DNA of 64,000 bases from Verrucomicrobiia bacterium (GTDB lineage: Bacteria; Verrucomicrobiota; Verrucomicrobiia; Verrucomicrobiales; Akkermansiaceae), in contig JAUIJD010000005.1 of the NCBI GenBank assembly GCA_030431475.1, positions 1 to 64,000 of the forward strand, given 5' to 3'. The notes beneath the pieces are model-generated. The model searched no databases. It was given only the letters and a program-made list of their open reading frames with translations, and was not told the DNA's origin. Numbering within the stretch: position 1 is the first letter of the stretch; each line of letters begins with the position of its first letter. Below, in pieces: positions 18,736-33,300 of this stretch. Made by a program: the position numbers and the translations under genes.

Positions 18736-19133
18736 CCGCCGCTCCCCGGGCGATCGCTGTCGGGTTCTTCGGAATCCGGCAGAGGAAAGTCCGGACACCA
18801 CAGGGCAGCGTGCCTCGTGAAAACGGGGGACGGGTCTCCGCGAGGAGCCCGGACGGAAAGTGCAGCAGAAAACAAACCGCTTGCTGGAACCAGGGTGAAA
18901 CGGGCTTGCCCGCCGAAGCCTTGGCGAAGGCGGGTAAGGGTGAAAAGGTGGGGTAAGAGCCCACCGCGCCGAAGGCAACGACGGTGGCACGGCAAACCCC
19001 GCGCGGTGCAAGACAGAACAGGGGAAGGGTCGCCCGCCCGTTGAATCCCCGGGTATTAGTCGCATAGAGAAATGATCGCCCACTTCCGGCAAAGGCTGGT
19101 GGGGACAGAATCCGGCTTACAGGGGAGCGGCCA
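18736..19133 (+). ncRNA. rnpB: RNase P RNA, bacterial type A
   Basis: Catalytic RNA subunit of RNase P, which trims the 5' leader of pre-tRNAs. The conserved 5' core GAGGAAAGTCCGGAC lies at about 18782-18796 and the 3' core ACAGAATCCGGCTTAC at 19105-19120. The ends pair as helix P1: GCCGCTCCCC at 18738-18747 with GGGGAGCGGC at 19122-19131, which fixes the limits. The 3' end runs into CCCCTTTTCTTC, and GGGG/CCCC pairing with the T tract probably ends transcription. At about 18906-18933 a palindrome (GCCTTGGCGAAGGC core) enlarges one helix, probably P12. No protein gene fits here. Confidence 0.95.
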
Positions 19134-19181
19134 CCCCTTTTCTTCTGAATGATGTCGGAGCGCCCGACGTATCGCAGCACG

Positions 19182-19883
19182 ATGAAGTGTCCGCTTTCCT
19201 GCCTGGTCGGATGGGTGCTGCTGGCGCCCGTGCTCCACGCCGTCGACCTGCCGCAGCCCCCCGAGTCGCGGGAAACCCGGACGATCGAGGGATGGTCGGT
19301 CCACATCGACAAACGGCTGCTGGATGACGAGGAGGGACGCCGGGCGGTCCGCCTGCTGGAATCTAGGCTCGCCGATCTCTCGCTGCTGCTGCCCGCCGAC
19401 AAGCTGGCGAAGCTGCGCGAGGTGCCGATCTGGATCGACGAGTCCTACGGCAGCGCCCGGGGAATGTGCTATCACCCGAATCCGAAGTGGCTCGAGGAAC
19501 ACGGCTACGAGGTGGCGCTGGCCAAGGGCGTGCACATCCAGAGGGCGGCGAACTTCGCCTCGAAACACCACCAGAGCATCCAGCCGTGGTCGGTGCTCCA
19601 CGAGTTGGCGCACGCGTACCACGACCGGGTGCTGGGATTCGGCGAGGCCCGGATCCTCGATGCCTGGAAGCGCTTCAAGCGCGAGGGGAAGTACGACGAA
19701 TGCCGTCACATCCACCGGCGCGGAATCCGCCACTACGGACTGACGGATCAGAAGGAGTTCTTCGCCGAGATGACCGAAGCCTACTTCGGTCGCAATGACT
19801 TCGAGCCCTTCACGCGGGCCGAGCTAAAGGACCGCGAGCCGTGGATCCACGACCTGATGGAGCAGGTCTGGCGGGGGGAGTGA
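19182..19883 (+). CDS. Secreted zincin-like protein with HELAH motif
   Basis: About 233 residues, with a signal peptide from MKCPLSCLVGWVLL (cleavage after HAVD region). Near the middle is SVLHELAHAYHD, a close variant of HExxH, followed about 50 residues later by EFFAEMTEAYFG, which could supply the third metal ligand. It looks like a zinc metalloprotease-like fold with unknown substrate. The methionine at 19182 is preferred over 19149 because it begins the signal peptide and leaves room for the end of rnpB. The 3' end is eight bases from the convergent sulfatase. Confidence 0.65.
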   Translation: MKCPLSCLVGWVLLAPVLHAVDLPQPPESRETRTIEGWSVHIDKRLLDDEEGRRAVRLLESRLADLSLLLPADKLAKLREVPIWIDESYGSARGMCYHPNPKWLEEHGYEVALAKGVHIQRAANFASKHHQSIQPWSVLHELAHAYHDRVLGFGEARILDAWKRFKREGKYDECRHIHRRGIRHYGLTDQKEFFAEMTEAYFGRNDFEPFTRAELKDREPWIHDLMEQVWRGE

Positions 19884-19891
19884 GCGGGGAT

Positions 19892-21292
19892 TCAGCGCTT
19901 CAGCGCGTCTTCCAGACGACGGGTGAGTTCTTCGACGAGTTGTGGCTTCTCGGCTGCGATGTTCCGGGTTTCAGCGTCCGGGGTGTGGTGGTCGTAGAGT
20001 TCGACGTGGCCGCCCGGGTGACGGGTCAGCCGGTAGCGTGAGGTCCGCAGCGTCGAGGTCTTGCCCTGGTAGGAAAGGGCCGAGCCCTCCCCGGCATTCG
20101 AGCCTGCCGGTTTCGGCTTCAGGCTGTCTCCATCGAGAAAGGCCGGCGACGGCAGTCCGGCGAGGTCGCAGAGGGTCGGATAGACGTCGACGGTTTCCAC
20201 CACGTCGCGGATGGAGAGCTTCCGGTCGATGCCCGGACCGCGAAGGATCAGGGGCGAGCGCAGCGATTCCTCGAAGAGCGTGTGTTTTCCCCAGACCGCA
20301 TGTTCGCCGAGGTGCCAGCCGTGGTCGCCCCAGAGGAGGACGATGGTGTTGTCCTCGAGACCCAGCTGCTCCAGCCGGTCGAGCAGCTTGCCGACCTGGG
20401 CGTCGGCGTAGCTCACGCAGGCGGCGTAGTGACGGCGGACCTCGGTGGCGAAGGCTTCATCCTTCCGGGGGTCCTTCCCCCAGCGCTGATACTTCATGAA
20501 CTCACCGGAGCCGTGCCAGGTGGTCTTGCCGGACGGCTTCTCGGGGTGGGGGGTGGGCGGGAGCTCGACGCCTTCGTAAAGCTCGAGATACTTCTGCGGC
20601 GCGCCGAAGGGGAGGTGCGGGCGGATGAGGCCGACGGCGAGAAGGAAGGGATCCCCTTTCTGATGAAGTGCATCGAGCTGCTCGAGGGCGGCCTCGGTGA
20701 TGAGTCCGTCGGGGTAGAGCGAATCGGGTCCCGCTTCGGCTTGGAACAGGGCCATGTCGCCGGCCTTCAGCCGGATTTCGCCGCGGGCCAGGCCGTGCAT
20801 GATGCCCCGCGGGTGCTTCCATGCGCCGACCGGCTGAAGGTGGCGGGTCCACGCGCCGGGGATCTCGGGTTTCGAGTCGTCGTCCCAGTCGGCACCGCCC
20901 CGCCCGCCCGGGTGGTGGCTTACCTTGCCGACCGACACCGTGGTGTAGCCGTGGTCGCGGAAGTGCCGGGGCAGCGAGGGCTGCTTCGGCGGGTCGTCGA
21001 GCGTGCCGGCGCGTTGGAAAAGGGCGGCATTGCCGCGGCGTCCGCGGTCGTAGGTGCCGGTGAGCAGGGCATAGCGCGAGGCGCCGCAGGTCGGGGCCTG
21101 GACGTAGTGGTGGCGGAACAGCAGGCCGCTTTCCGCCAGCCGGTCGATGTGGGGGGAATGGATGTAGTCCTTGCCGTAGCAGCCGAGTTCCGGCCGGAGG
21201 TCGTCGATGCAGAGGAGCAGGACATTCGGCCGCTCGCTCGCCCCGAGGAGGGGCGCCAGCGCGAAGACCGCGAGAATCGGGATGAATCGCAT
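19892..21292 (-). CDS. Secreted iduronate-2-sulfatase-like sulfatase
   Basis: A 466-residue type I sulfatase with signal peptide (about 1-18). The active-site motif is C69-G-A-S-R73 with Ala in place of Pro, the form seen in iduronate-2-sulfatases. The [12 protein letters not shown] block after it and the later [20 protein letters not shown] stretch also point to that subgroup. Needs formylglycine maturation of C69. Probable role is removal of sulfate from uronic-acid-containing polysaccharides (inference from subgroup). Transcribed away from the nuclease gene. Confidence 0.9.
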   Translation of the reverse strand: MRFIPILAVFALAPLLGASERPNVLLLCIDDLRPELGCYGKDYIHSPHIDRLAESGLLFRHHYVQAPTCGASRYALLTGTYDRGRRGNAALFQRAGTLDDPPKQPSLPRHFRDHGYTTVSVGKVSHHPGGRGGADWDDDSKPEIPGAWTRHLQPVGAWKHPRGIMHGLARGEIRLKAGDMALFQAEAGPDSLYPDGLITEAALEQLDALHQKGDPFLLAVGLIRPHLPFGAPQKYLELYEGVELPPTPHPEKPSGKTTWHGSGEFMKYQRWGKDPRKDEAFATEVRRHYAACVSYADAQVGKLLDRLEQLGLEDNTIVLLWGDHGWHLGEHAVWGKHTLFEESLRSPLILRGPGIDRKLSIRDVVETVDVYPTLCDLAGLPSPAFLDGDSLKPKPAGSNAGEGSALSYQGKTSTLRTSRYRLTRHPGGHVELYDHHTPDAETRNIAAEKPQLVEELTRRLEDALKR

Positions 21293-21340
21293 GGCCGGAG
21301 CATACTCGGCGGGGGGGGCGGCTATTTCGCGGGGCCGGGA

Positions 21341-21369
21341 TCGACAGGTGACATTTCCCGGACTATGGA
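21341..21369 (+). promoter_or_regulatory. Predicted sigma-70-type promoter, possibly leaderless
   Basis: TCGACA (21341-21346), a 17-base spacer and TATGGA (21364-21369). The ATG of the nuclease gene begins seven bases after the -10 hexamer, so the start of transcription would fall on or next to the start codon. Prediction by eye only. Confidence 0.4.
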
Positions 21370-21375
21370 CCTGCG

Positions 21376-24051
21376 ATGCTGCGCGTTTGGTTGATTCTCC
21401 TCCCGCTCGTTCTCTCCGCCCCGGCGGTGCCGCTGCGCGTGGCGACCTTCAACATCGAGACCCACCGCAACACGCAGGGGTGGCCGGACTACGCGCTGGA
21501 TGAACCGGGCACCGTCGATTTCGACAGCGTGGCGGCGATCCTCTCGCGCATCGATGCCGACGTGGTCGCGCTGCAGGAGGTGCACACCTCGGACATCAAC
21601 GAGGGGGACGTCGCGGCCCTGGGGGCGGTGCTGGGACTGCCCCACCAGTTCGCGGGAAGCAACTCGGGCAACTTCGACACCAGCCTGCGGGTGGTGATTC
21701 TGTCGCGCCATCCCTTCCTCTCGACGGACTCCATCCTTTCACCCCCGGGAGCGAAGGAGATCGCGCGTCACTCGCCCGCCGTGGTGGTGGATGTGCCGGG
21801 CACCCCGAACGATCCGCTCATGATCGCCGCCCACCTCAAGTCGGGCACGGGATCCGACGACCGTTTCCGGAGGGCGATCGAGATGAAGCGCCTGGCCGGC
21901 TACCTGTCGGCGTCGGGCTTCGGCCCGGCGGACAACTTCATCGTCCTCGGCGACTTCAATCCGTCCGGCAACGGCACCAGCTTCGTCGCCGAACCGTCGG
22001 GTCTCCCGACGACCTTCTCATTGGGGGCTGATGTGTCCTATCCGGTCACCTACTCGACCAACATGGTGTCGTACTTCTCCGCTCCGGTGCCGACCCTTCT
22101 CGATCCCCGGCAGCTGGGTGGAAACGACGCCACGACCGTCTACGGCAGCACGCTCGATCTGATCATGGTTTCCGCCGGGCTCGCCGGCCGGCCCCTCGCC
22201 ACCGAGGTCTATCGGTCGTCGCTCGACATCTCGAACGGCGACGGGCTCGTGAAGTCGGGCGCCCCCCTGAACTCATCGGACAGCCTCGACGCCTCCGATC
22301 ACTACGCGGTGTTTGCCGATCTCCAGCTCGATCAGGATCCCTTTGATCTTTCCCTCGCGGCCTCCGCCCCGAGTGTGTCGGAAGCGGATCCGGTGGGATC
22401 GGTGCTGCTGACGGTGACGCTCGCCGAGCCGGCGATGGCCCCGGTGACCGTCACCCTCACCTCGGACGATACGGCGGCGTCGCCCGTGACGGCCGATCTC
22501 ACGATCGGCACGGGAGGCATCACGGCATCCACCCCGGTCGCCACCACCCGCAACTATCTCTTCGACGGCACGCGGACGGTGACCTTCACGGCGAGTGCGG
22601 CGGGTTACGCGTCGGACACCGTGCCGGTCCAGATCGTCGACTCGGATGCCGGCTACACCTTCAGCCAGCCCGGCGAGGTGATCGTCGAGAACTTCAATGG
22701 ATTCGGCGGCGACCATGATCCGGCGCCGTGGACGAGCGATGCCGCAATCTGGGTCGGGACGGACGACGGAAGTTCGGCGGCACCGGGTGGGCGGTCCTTC
22801 GGTCCGGTCGGCGAGGAGGCGCTCGGATTCGTCAGCGACGGTTCGGCATGGCGGGTGGAAACGGACTACACCAACGCGGCGGCGGTTCCCCTGACGATGC
22901 TCGACCTTTCCTACGTCGCCGAGCAATGGCGCTCCGCGTTCGGCGGCGCGGCGGATGCGATTGAAGTCGAGCTTGAGATCGACGGGCTGGTCATCCCGCT
23001 GCCGGCCCTCTCCTTCAATGCTCGCACGGATTTGCCGGATGGTCCGGTGTCGGGAGGCATGCCGACGACGCTTTCGACGCGCGTCGAGAATCTGGCGGTC
23101 GCCCCGGGTGATGACTTCACCCTGCGCTTCCGGTTCGTCCCGGGGAGCGGATCGGCGCCCTTGCCGGACGATGTGTTCATCAACGAGTTCCACTATGACA
23201 ATGCGAGTGACGACGAGGGAGAGTTCGTGGAAGTGGTTGTGGGCCCCGGATTCACCGGAAATCCCTCGGCGATCGAACTCCAGCTCTACAACGGCAGCAA
23301 CGGGGCGCCGGATGGTTCGGCGCACGGGCTCGACACCTTCACCGAAGGAGCGACGACCTCCTCCGGCCATCGGGTGTTTTCCAAGCTGATCCCGGGGATC
23401 CAGAACGGCGCGCCCGATGGGATGGCGCTTGTGGTCGATGGCGCCGTGGTCGAGTTCATCTCGTATGAAGGCGCGTTCACGGCAAGCGGTGGCCCGGCGG
23501 ACGGGATGGCCTCGGTGGACGTGGGGGTGGCCCAGACGTCGAGCACGCCGGTCGGAGAGCGGGCGCTCGGTCGCACCGGCTCGGGCACGCAGCCGGGCGA
23601 TTTTTCGTGGGTTCGGTTCGATGCCGGAGTCGCGCACAGCCCGGGTTCATTGAACGACGGCCAGACCCTGCTTTCCCCCGGTGTCCCGTCCCAGGGCCTG
23701 GCGATCGACCTCGTCACGGTTGGCTTTGTCGAGGACACGGACGGGGACGGGCTTGCCGATGACGTCGATGCCGACGACGACGGCGACGGCCAGCCCGACG
23801 ACGAAGAACTGGCCTTCGGGAGCGATCCGCTCGATCCGGGCTCGGTGTTCGAGTTGCGGGTGGTCGATGCCGGGTCGGGACCCGAGTTGCGTTTTCCCGG
23901 AGCCGAAGGGGTGATCTACACGATCGAATGGTGCGACGACCTCGTGAGCTGGGACCACTCAACGACCGTGGAAGGTCAGGGATCCGAGGTCGTTGTCGGC
24001 CTGCCCGTTGGAGAGGATCGCATCTTCGCCCGGGTAAGGGCGGGCGAGTGA
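21376..24051 (+). CDS. Secreted endonuclease/exonuclease/phosphatase-family protein with LTD-like and calcium-binding regions
   Basis: An 891-residue secreted protein (signal peptide about 1-18). Residues about 20-315 are an endonuclease/exonuclease/phosphatase domain: [25 protein letters not shown] and DASDHYAVF are its metal and catalytic blocks. Next come a Calx-beta-like sandwich (about 325-420), a beta-rich region (about 435-590) and a lamin-tail-like domain (starting [14 protein letters not shown], about 600-720). An acidic [19 protein letters not shown] stretch follows, like thrombospondin type 3 calcium repeats. Probably degrades extracellular DNA or a phosphoester. No PEP-CTERM or other sorting tail is visible. 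Confidence 0.82.
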   Translation: MLRVWLILLPLVLSAPAVPLRVATFNIETHRNTQGWPDYALDEPGTVDFDSVAAILSRIDADVVALQEVHTSDINEGDVAALGAVLGLPHQFAGSNSGNFDTSLRVVILSRHPFLSTDSILSPPGAKEIARHSPAVVVDVPGTPNDPLMIAAHLKSGTGSDDRFRRAIEMKRLAGYLSASGFGPADNFIVLGDFNPSGNGTSFVAEPSGLPTTFSLGADVSYPVTYSTNMVSYFSAPVPTLLDPRQLGGNDATTVYGSTLDLIMVSAGLAGRPLATEVYRSSLDISNGDGLVKSGAPLNSSDSLDASDHYAVFADLQLDQDPFDLSLAASAPSVSEADPVGSVLLTVTLAEPAMAPVTVTLTSDDTAASPVTADLTIGTGGITASTPVATTRNYLFDGTRTVTFTASAAGYASDTVPVQIVDSDAGYTFSQPGEVIVENFNGFGGDHDPAPWTSDAAIWVGTDDGSSAAPGGRSFGPVGEEALGFVSDGSAWRVETDYTNAAAVPLTMLDLSYVAEQWRSAFGGAADAIEVELEIDGLVIPLPALSFNARTDLPDGPVSGGMPTTLSTRVENLAVAPGDDFTLRFRFVPGSGSAPLPDDVFINEFHYDNASDDEGEFVEVVVGPGFTGNPSAIELQLYNGSNGAPDGSAHGLDTFTEGATTSSGHRVFSKLIPGIQNGAPDGMALVVDGAVVEFISYEGAFTASGGPADGMASVDVGVAQTSSTPVGERALGRTGSGTQPGDFSWVRFDAGVAHSPGSLNDGQTLLSPGVPSQGLAIDLVTVGFVEDTDGDGLADDVDADDDGDGQPDDEELAFGSDPLDPGSVFELRVVDAGSGPELRFPGAEGVIYTIEWCDDLVSWDHSTTVEGQGSEVVVGLPVGEDRIFARVRAGE

Positions 24052-24111
24052 GGCGGGCGTCCGGGATTCATGACCGGGATCCCGGGTCCGCGGGACCACG
24101 GCCTGGCGGTG

Positions 24112-24867
24112 TTACGCCGTGCCGAGCATCACATCCTCATTCTCCAGCATGCCGCGGAGTTCGCGACGGTAGACGTGCTTGTCCTTGATGAGGAGCTGCT
24201 TCGATTCGTCGGGCTTGGTGAAGCTGCCGGCGGGACTCGGGCTTTCATCCCAACGGGTCAGCGCGAAGAGTCCCGTGCGGTTCACCTGACAGTAGAGTTC
24301 ATGGTCGAACTCCTCCTTTTCGTGCACCTCGCCGTCGTGGATGTGGACGGTGGGAAAGAACAACTTGTCCGCGTGGCGGGTGGGGAAGGTGAAGGCCATC
24401 GGATGCGCCTCGTGTTTCCCCTTGCGCAGCTTGAAGACCGCGAAGCCGTAGTCGGCGTAGAGCGGGATCTTGTCCCAGATCTCCTTGCGGATGCTGAAGC
24501 GTGCGTCGAGCCGGTCGAAGTCGGCGGCGGTGGGGACAAAGGAGGCCTCGAAAGCGCCGACCTGCTCGACCTTGAGCGGGGCGCTGTTGTCGGCAAGCCC
24601 GCCGGCCCGCGACGGGCCCGCGAGCGTCTTCGGTCGGGGGAAGCCACTCCGGAGATCATCGAAGAACTTCGGGTAGCCCTCGAGGTTGATGAATTTGAGC
24701 GCATCCTCTCCGGCGTCCCCTCCGACCGGCAGCGGCAGGATCATCGCCAGGTCCTCCTTCGAGGAAAACTCCATCTGATAGGCCAGTGCCTGTCGCGACG
24801 GCTCGGACATGCGGGCGAAGATGCGGGTGGCGCGCACCATGTCGACGGGACGGCTGAAGCAACACAT
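24112..24867 (-). CDS. Conserved-looking hypothetical protein
   Basis: About 251 residues, starting MCCFSRPVDMVRATRIFARM. No family was recognised with confidence. The sequence is mixed alpha/beta with many aromatic residues and an HIHDGEVHEKEEFDHELYC segment rich in His, Glu and Asp that could bind metal. No signal peptide or membrane segment. The frame could be extended to a GTG at 24948, but that codon lies inside a perfect palindrome downstream of groEL, so the ATG at 24867 is preferred. Confidence 0.6.
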   Translation of the reverse strand: MCCFSRPVDMVRATRIFARMSEPSRQALAYQMEFSSKEDLAMILPLPVGGDAGEDALKFINLEGYPKFFDDLRSGFPRPKTLAGPSRAGGLADNSAPLKVEQVGAFEASFVPTAADFDRLDARFSIRKEIWDKIPLYADYGFAVFKLRKGKHEAHPMAFTFPTRHADKLFFPTVHIHDGEVHEKEEFDHELYCQVNRTGLFALTRWDESPSPAGSFTKPDESKQLLIKDKHVYRRELRGMLENEDVMLGTA

Positions 24868-24921
24868 GTCCGGACCGTGCGCGAAGAGTGGTGGTTTTTC
24901 CAGCCGGAAGAGTGGGGGGGC

Positions 24922-24953
24922 TTGGAGTGCGGTGGCAGGCCACCGCACTCCAA
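24922..24953. repeat. Perfect 14-bp palindrome with CAGG loop
   Basis: Inverted repeat with arms TTGGAGTGCGGTGG and CCACCGCACTCCAA around CAGG, between the hypothetical gene and groEL. It resembles other intergenic hairpins in this window (trailer CTCC). It could end transcription from groEL or be a dispersed repeat copy. Confidence 0.75.
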
Positions 24954-24959
24954 AAGAAA

Positions 24960-24985
24960 GGCCGGGCAGCTTGAGCTGCCCGGCC
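24960..24985 (-). terminator. Predicted rho-independent terminator of groEL
   Basis: Perfect hairpin: arms GGCCGGGCAGCT (24960-24971) and AGCTGCCCGGCC (24974-24985). On the minus strand it is followed by CTTTCTTTTG. It lies 43 bases beyond the groEL stop, so it most likely ends the groES-groEL transcript. Confidence 0.75.
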
Positions 24986-24999
24986 TTGGGAGTCTGAAG

Positions 25000-25017
25000 G
25001 GCGACAGGAATGTCGCC
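25000..25017. repeat. Hairpin GGCGACA-GGAA-TGTCGCC
   Basis: Seven-bp perfect stem with a GGAA loop followed by ACTCC, directly after the groEL stop. Same plan as the hairpin at 34730-34749 (GGAG loop, CTCCC after) and part of the hairpin family described in the findings. Confidence 0.7.
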
Positions 25018-25027
25018 ACTCCGGAAC

Positions 25028-26683
<1,656 letters not shown>

Positions 26684-26738
26684 TTAGGTGATTAAGTGAT
26701 CAGGGAAATTGGCTCGGGAGCGAAGCGAAGAAGAATCC

Positions 26739-26786
26739 TCAATCTCCAATATCCCAATTTCCAATATCCCTGACGCGAAGCGTCAG
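26739..26786. repeat. Short repeats and hairpin in the groES-groEL spacer
   Basis: The spacer holds repeated near-heptamers (AATCTCC, AATATCC, CAATTTCC, AATATCC) and, at 26770-26786, a perfect 7-bp hairpin CTGACGC-GAA-GCGTCAG that includes the groES stop codon. The hairpin might weaken read-through or protect the groES end, which would set the GroES:GroEL ratio (inference). Confidence 0.5.
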
Positions 26787-27073
26787 CTGATGATTCCGAG
26801 GATATCGGATTCGGAGAGGATGAGCATGTCCTGTCCGTCGAGCTTCACGTCGGTGCCGCCATACTTGGAGATGAGCACCTTGTCGCCCACCTTCACGGTG
26901 AACTCGATGGTGTTGCCGCTGTCGTCCTTGCCGCCGGTTCCGAGGGCGACGACTTCGGCTTCCTGGGGCTTCTCCTTGGCGGTGTCGGGAAGAACGATGC
27001 CTCCGGCGGAGACTTCTTCGGCTTCAAGCCGCTTCACGAGCACACGCGATCCGATGGGTTGGATGTTGGCCAT
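26783..27073 (-). CDS. groES: Co-chaperonin GroES (Hsp10)
   Basis: A 96-residue co-chaperonin that caps the GroEL ring. Family blocks are [17 protein letters not shown], the mobile loop [31 protein letters not shown] and the [11 protein letters not shown] end. The start MANIQPIG at 27073 is the family start; the longer frame adds a low-complexity tail that is not expected. The leader is CAACCAACAACCAACAACAA-like and lacks a Shine-Dalgarno sequence. No CIRCE element was seen. Confidence 0.97.
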   Translation of the reverse strand: MANIQPIGSRVLVKRLEAEEVSAGGIVLPDTAKEKPQEAEVVALGTGGKDDSGNTIEFTVKVGDKVLISKYGGTDVKLDGQDMLILSESDILGIIS

Positions 27074-27113
27074 GTTGTTGTTTCTGGTTGTTGTTGGTTG
27101 TTGGTTGGAAAGG

Positions 27114-27135
27114 CCGGTTCGCACCCGCGAACCGG
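27114..27135 (-). terminator. Hairpin after the Fic gene
   Basis: Perfect stem CCGGTTCGC (27114-27122) with GCGAACCGG (27127-27135), eight bases beyond the Fic stop on the minus strand. The following minus-strand bases are CCTTTCC, only weakly T-rich. It separates the Fic gene from groES, so groES should have its own promoter. Confidence 0.5.
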
Positions 27136-27142
27136 AGAGGGA

Positions 27143-27856
27143 TTACTTTTCCGCGAGAGCCTCCAGCCAGAGGTCGAGTTCGCGGTCGAGATGAGTGGTG
27201 AGGAAATCGAGCCATGCGGCGAAATCGCCGGCGTCGGCCTTTTCCAGCGCGCTGTAGTAGTCGGCGCGCAGGTCGGGGGAGATGGAAACGGGCGGGTAGC
27301 CGGCGGCGATGAGCACGAAGTTCATCGCGAGCCGCGCGGCGCGGCCGTTGCCATCGTGGAAGGGGTGGACCGAGGCGATGCCGTGATGCAGCCGCGCAGC
27401 GCGCTCGACCGGGTCGGACGCGGTCTCGGCGAAGAGTTGCTCCATGAGGTCGGGCACCTTGACGGCATTGGGCGGCACGTGGTTCGAGCCGGCGATGCGG
27501 ACCGCGGAGTCGCGGTAGCGTCCGGCGCCGTGATCGTCGATGCCACCGAGGATGATCCCGTGGAGATCGAGCAGGTCATGCTCGGTGAAGTCGGCGTCGG
27601 GACCGGCGAGTTGCTTGAGGCGGTCCCAGGCCTTGCCCAGATTGACCGCTTCGAGGTGATCCTTGAGCGGCTTGCCGGAAACGGTGACGCCCTTGGAGAG
27701 GACCAGCTCTGTTTCACGAAGCGTGAGCGAGTTGCCCTCGATCGAGTTCGACTCGTAGATCATCCGCACCTCCCACGCCTCCGCCACGCTGCGCACCGCT
27801 TCCGGAGAAAGCGGCCGCAGCTCGGCGAGGCGTGAATGTTTGGAGGTGAGGGTCAT
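27143..27856 (-). CDS. Fic-domain protein with N-terminal inhibitory motif
   Basis: A 237-residue Fic/DOC protein. The catalytic motif is HPFHDGNGRAAR at residues 164-175, complete, so nucleotidyl (usually AMP) transfer to a target protein is likely. The inhibitory motif SxxxEG is at residues 36-41, ahead of the Fic core, which makes it a class II, self-inhibited Fic protein. The target is unknown. It is transcribed toward groES and separated from it by a hairpin. No partner antitoxin is needed for this class. Confidence 0.9.
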   Translation of the reverse strand: MTLTSKHSRLAELRPLSPEAVRSVAEAWEVRMIYESNSIEGNSLTLRETELVLSKGVTVSGKPLKDHLEAVNLGKAWDRLKQLAGPDADFTEHDLLDLHGIILGGIDDHGAGRYRDSAVRIAGSNHVPPNAVKVPDLMEQLFAETASDPVERAARLHHGIASVHPFHDGNGRAARLAMNFVLIAAGYPPVSISPDLRADYYSALEKADAGDFAAWLDFLTTHLDRELDLWLEALAEK

Positions 27857-27880
27857 TGGCTGAGATGAACTAATTGACGG

Positions 27881-28405
27881 TTAAGCCGATCGGTCCTGGA
27901 AATTTTCGCATTGATCGTGTGAGTTTCGGCGGAGACGCTTAATCTCAGATACTGTCGTCCGAAGAGCTTCAAGTTCGCTTTGTTCGTCGAGCGAGTAGAA
28001 GGCATTGCCGATTTCGCCAAGGACGTGTAATTCTCTCAAGTCATTGTGATTCACGGTTGCTCCCTCGCGCGTTGCATCTCGGAGTTCATCGGAAAGGTGA
28101 GGGTGATTGCTTCTGGCCCAAGCATGCAGCTTGGATGCCGCTAGTTTTCTCAGGCGCTCTGCCTCTTGTTTGCCCCAGTGAGAGGTTGGGAGATTTTTTC
28201 CTTTGAACGAATCCCATATTCTTGAGGCAATCATCGGTCTCTCAGATCCTGGGAAAATGACAATGTATTCACGAATGCCGGTTATTCCATTGGGCTCAGG
28301 GAAGTGATCAGAGCATCCGCCGATTAGGATGATCGATCCGCCTAGTTCGCTTATTGGTGCTGTTAGGTATAGTGAGAGGGCACCGGATCTGTATTGCGAA
28401 TTCAT
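27881..28405 (-). CDS. Orphan hypothetical protein in a lower-GC patch
   Basis: A 174-residue protein of no recognised family. The first half is beta-like and hydrophobic (SIILIGGCSDHFPEP, REYIVIFPGSERPMIA); the second half is helical and charged (AERLRKLAASKLHAWAR, EQSELEALRTTVSEIKRLRRN). Base composition is clearly less GC-rich than its neighbours and codons are less biased, which suggests recent arrival. It is six bases from the next orphan gene, same strand, so they probably form a pair. The gene order is orphan 28412-28705 first, then this gene. Confidence 0.6.
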   Translation of the reverse strand: MNSQYRSGALSLYLTAPISELGGSIILIGGCSDHFPEPNGITGIREYIVIFPGSERPMIASRIWDSFKGKNLPTSHWGKQEAERLRKLAASKLHAWARSNHPHLSDELRDATREGATVNHNDLRELHVLGEIGNAFYSLDEQSELEALRTTVSEIKRLRRNSHDQCENFQDRSA

Positions 28406-28411
28406 TGTGTT

Positions 28412-28705
28412 TTAGCTTGGATTTTCTGGATCGAACTCGTTCGCAATCCGGGTGAGTTCGTTGCCTACGGTTGTTGCCGCTTCGAAGCTCTGGTCGTTGA
28501 CTAGGGTTCCTTCGTGAGAGACTTCGATCTCAGGAATCTCATCTTCAAGATTGTAAGTGATAAGGCGAAGGGAATCTGCGGCGAGGCGACGGATGTTAGG
28601 GGTGAGTTCGACGCCATTCTGGGCGAGCCCGAAAAGCAGGTTCTTGAGCGCTAGTGCGTGTACACCAATCCACTTGCTTACGGCTTCTTCTTTAGCGGTA
28701 GTCAT
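28412..28705 (-). CDS. Small orphan protein upstream of the 174-residue protein
   Basis: A 97-residue acidic, mostly helical protein beginning MTTAKEEAVSKWIGVHALAL. No family recognised. Base composition is lower in GC than the flanking dnaK and Fic genes. The ATG at 28705 was chosen; the frame upstream of it is the complement of dnaK. Pairing with the next gene, small size and odd composition are like toxin-antitoxin or immunity pairs, but there is no motif to support that. Confidence 0.55.
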   Translation of the reverse strand: MTTAKEEAVSKWIGVHALALKNLLFGLAQNGVELTPNIRRLAADSLRLITYNLEDEIPEIEVSHEGTLVNDQSFEAATTVGNELTRIANEFDPENPS

Positions 28706-28739
28706 GGTCGGCTTGCAGTGTGGTTGAGGGCTTGCTTGA

Positions 28740-33106
<4,367 letters not shown>

Positions 33107-33122
33107 GGGGGCGAAAGGCGGC

Positions 33123-33151
33123 ATCCTACGAGGGCATGGAGGCCGTGCCAA
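33123..33151 (-). promoter_or_regulatory. Predicted promoter of the potassium channel gene
   Basis: On the minus strand TTGGCA, 17-base spacer, TAGGAT; the -10 ends at 33123, seventeen bases before the ATG, giving a leader of about ten bases with no room for a standard Shine-Dalgarno sequence. Confidence 0.45.
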
Positions 33152-33300
33152 TCCTGTTGCATCGGTGAGCGCAGGCCACGGAGTCCGCGCCGTGCCGCTC
33201 CGACCGGGGAGGAATTGCCCTCGGGCTAACGATTTGCCCGGAAACGACATTTGAAAGAGCCCCATCGACGACGCGTTGAATGGGTCACTCCATCGATTCC

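Noticed and set aside
18661-19148. Short plus and minus protein frames over rnpB
   Set aside because: The conserved RNase P RNA cores and P1 pairing explain the region; the frames have no independent support.
24868-24948. Longer N terminus for the hypothetical protein 24112-24867
   Set aside because: The GTG start lies in a perfect palindrome that is part of the groEL terminator region.
27074-27142. CIRCE operator before groES
   Set aside because: The only inverted repeat there (27114-27135) has a 4-base loop and GC arms unlike TTAGCACTC-N9-GAGTGCTAA; it fits a terminator of the Fic gene.
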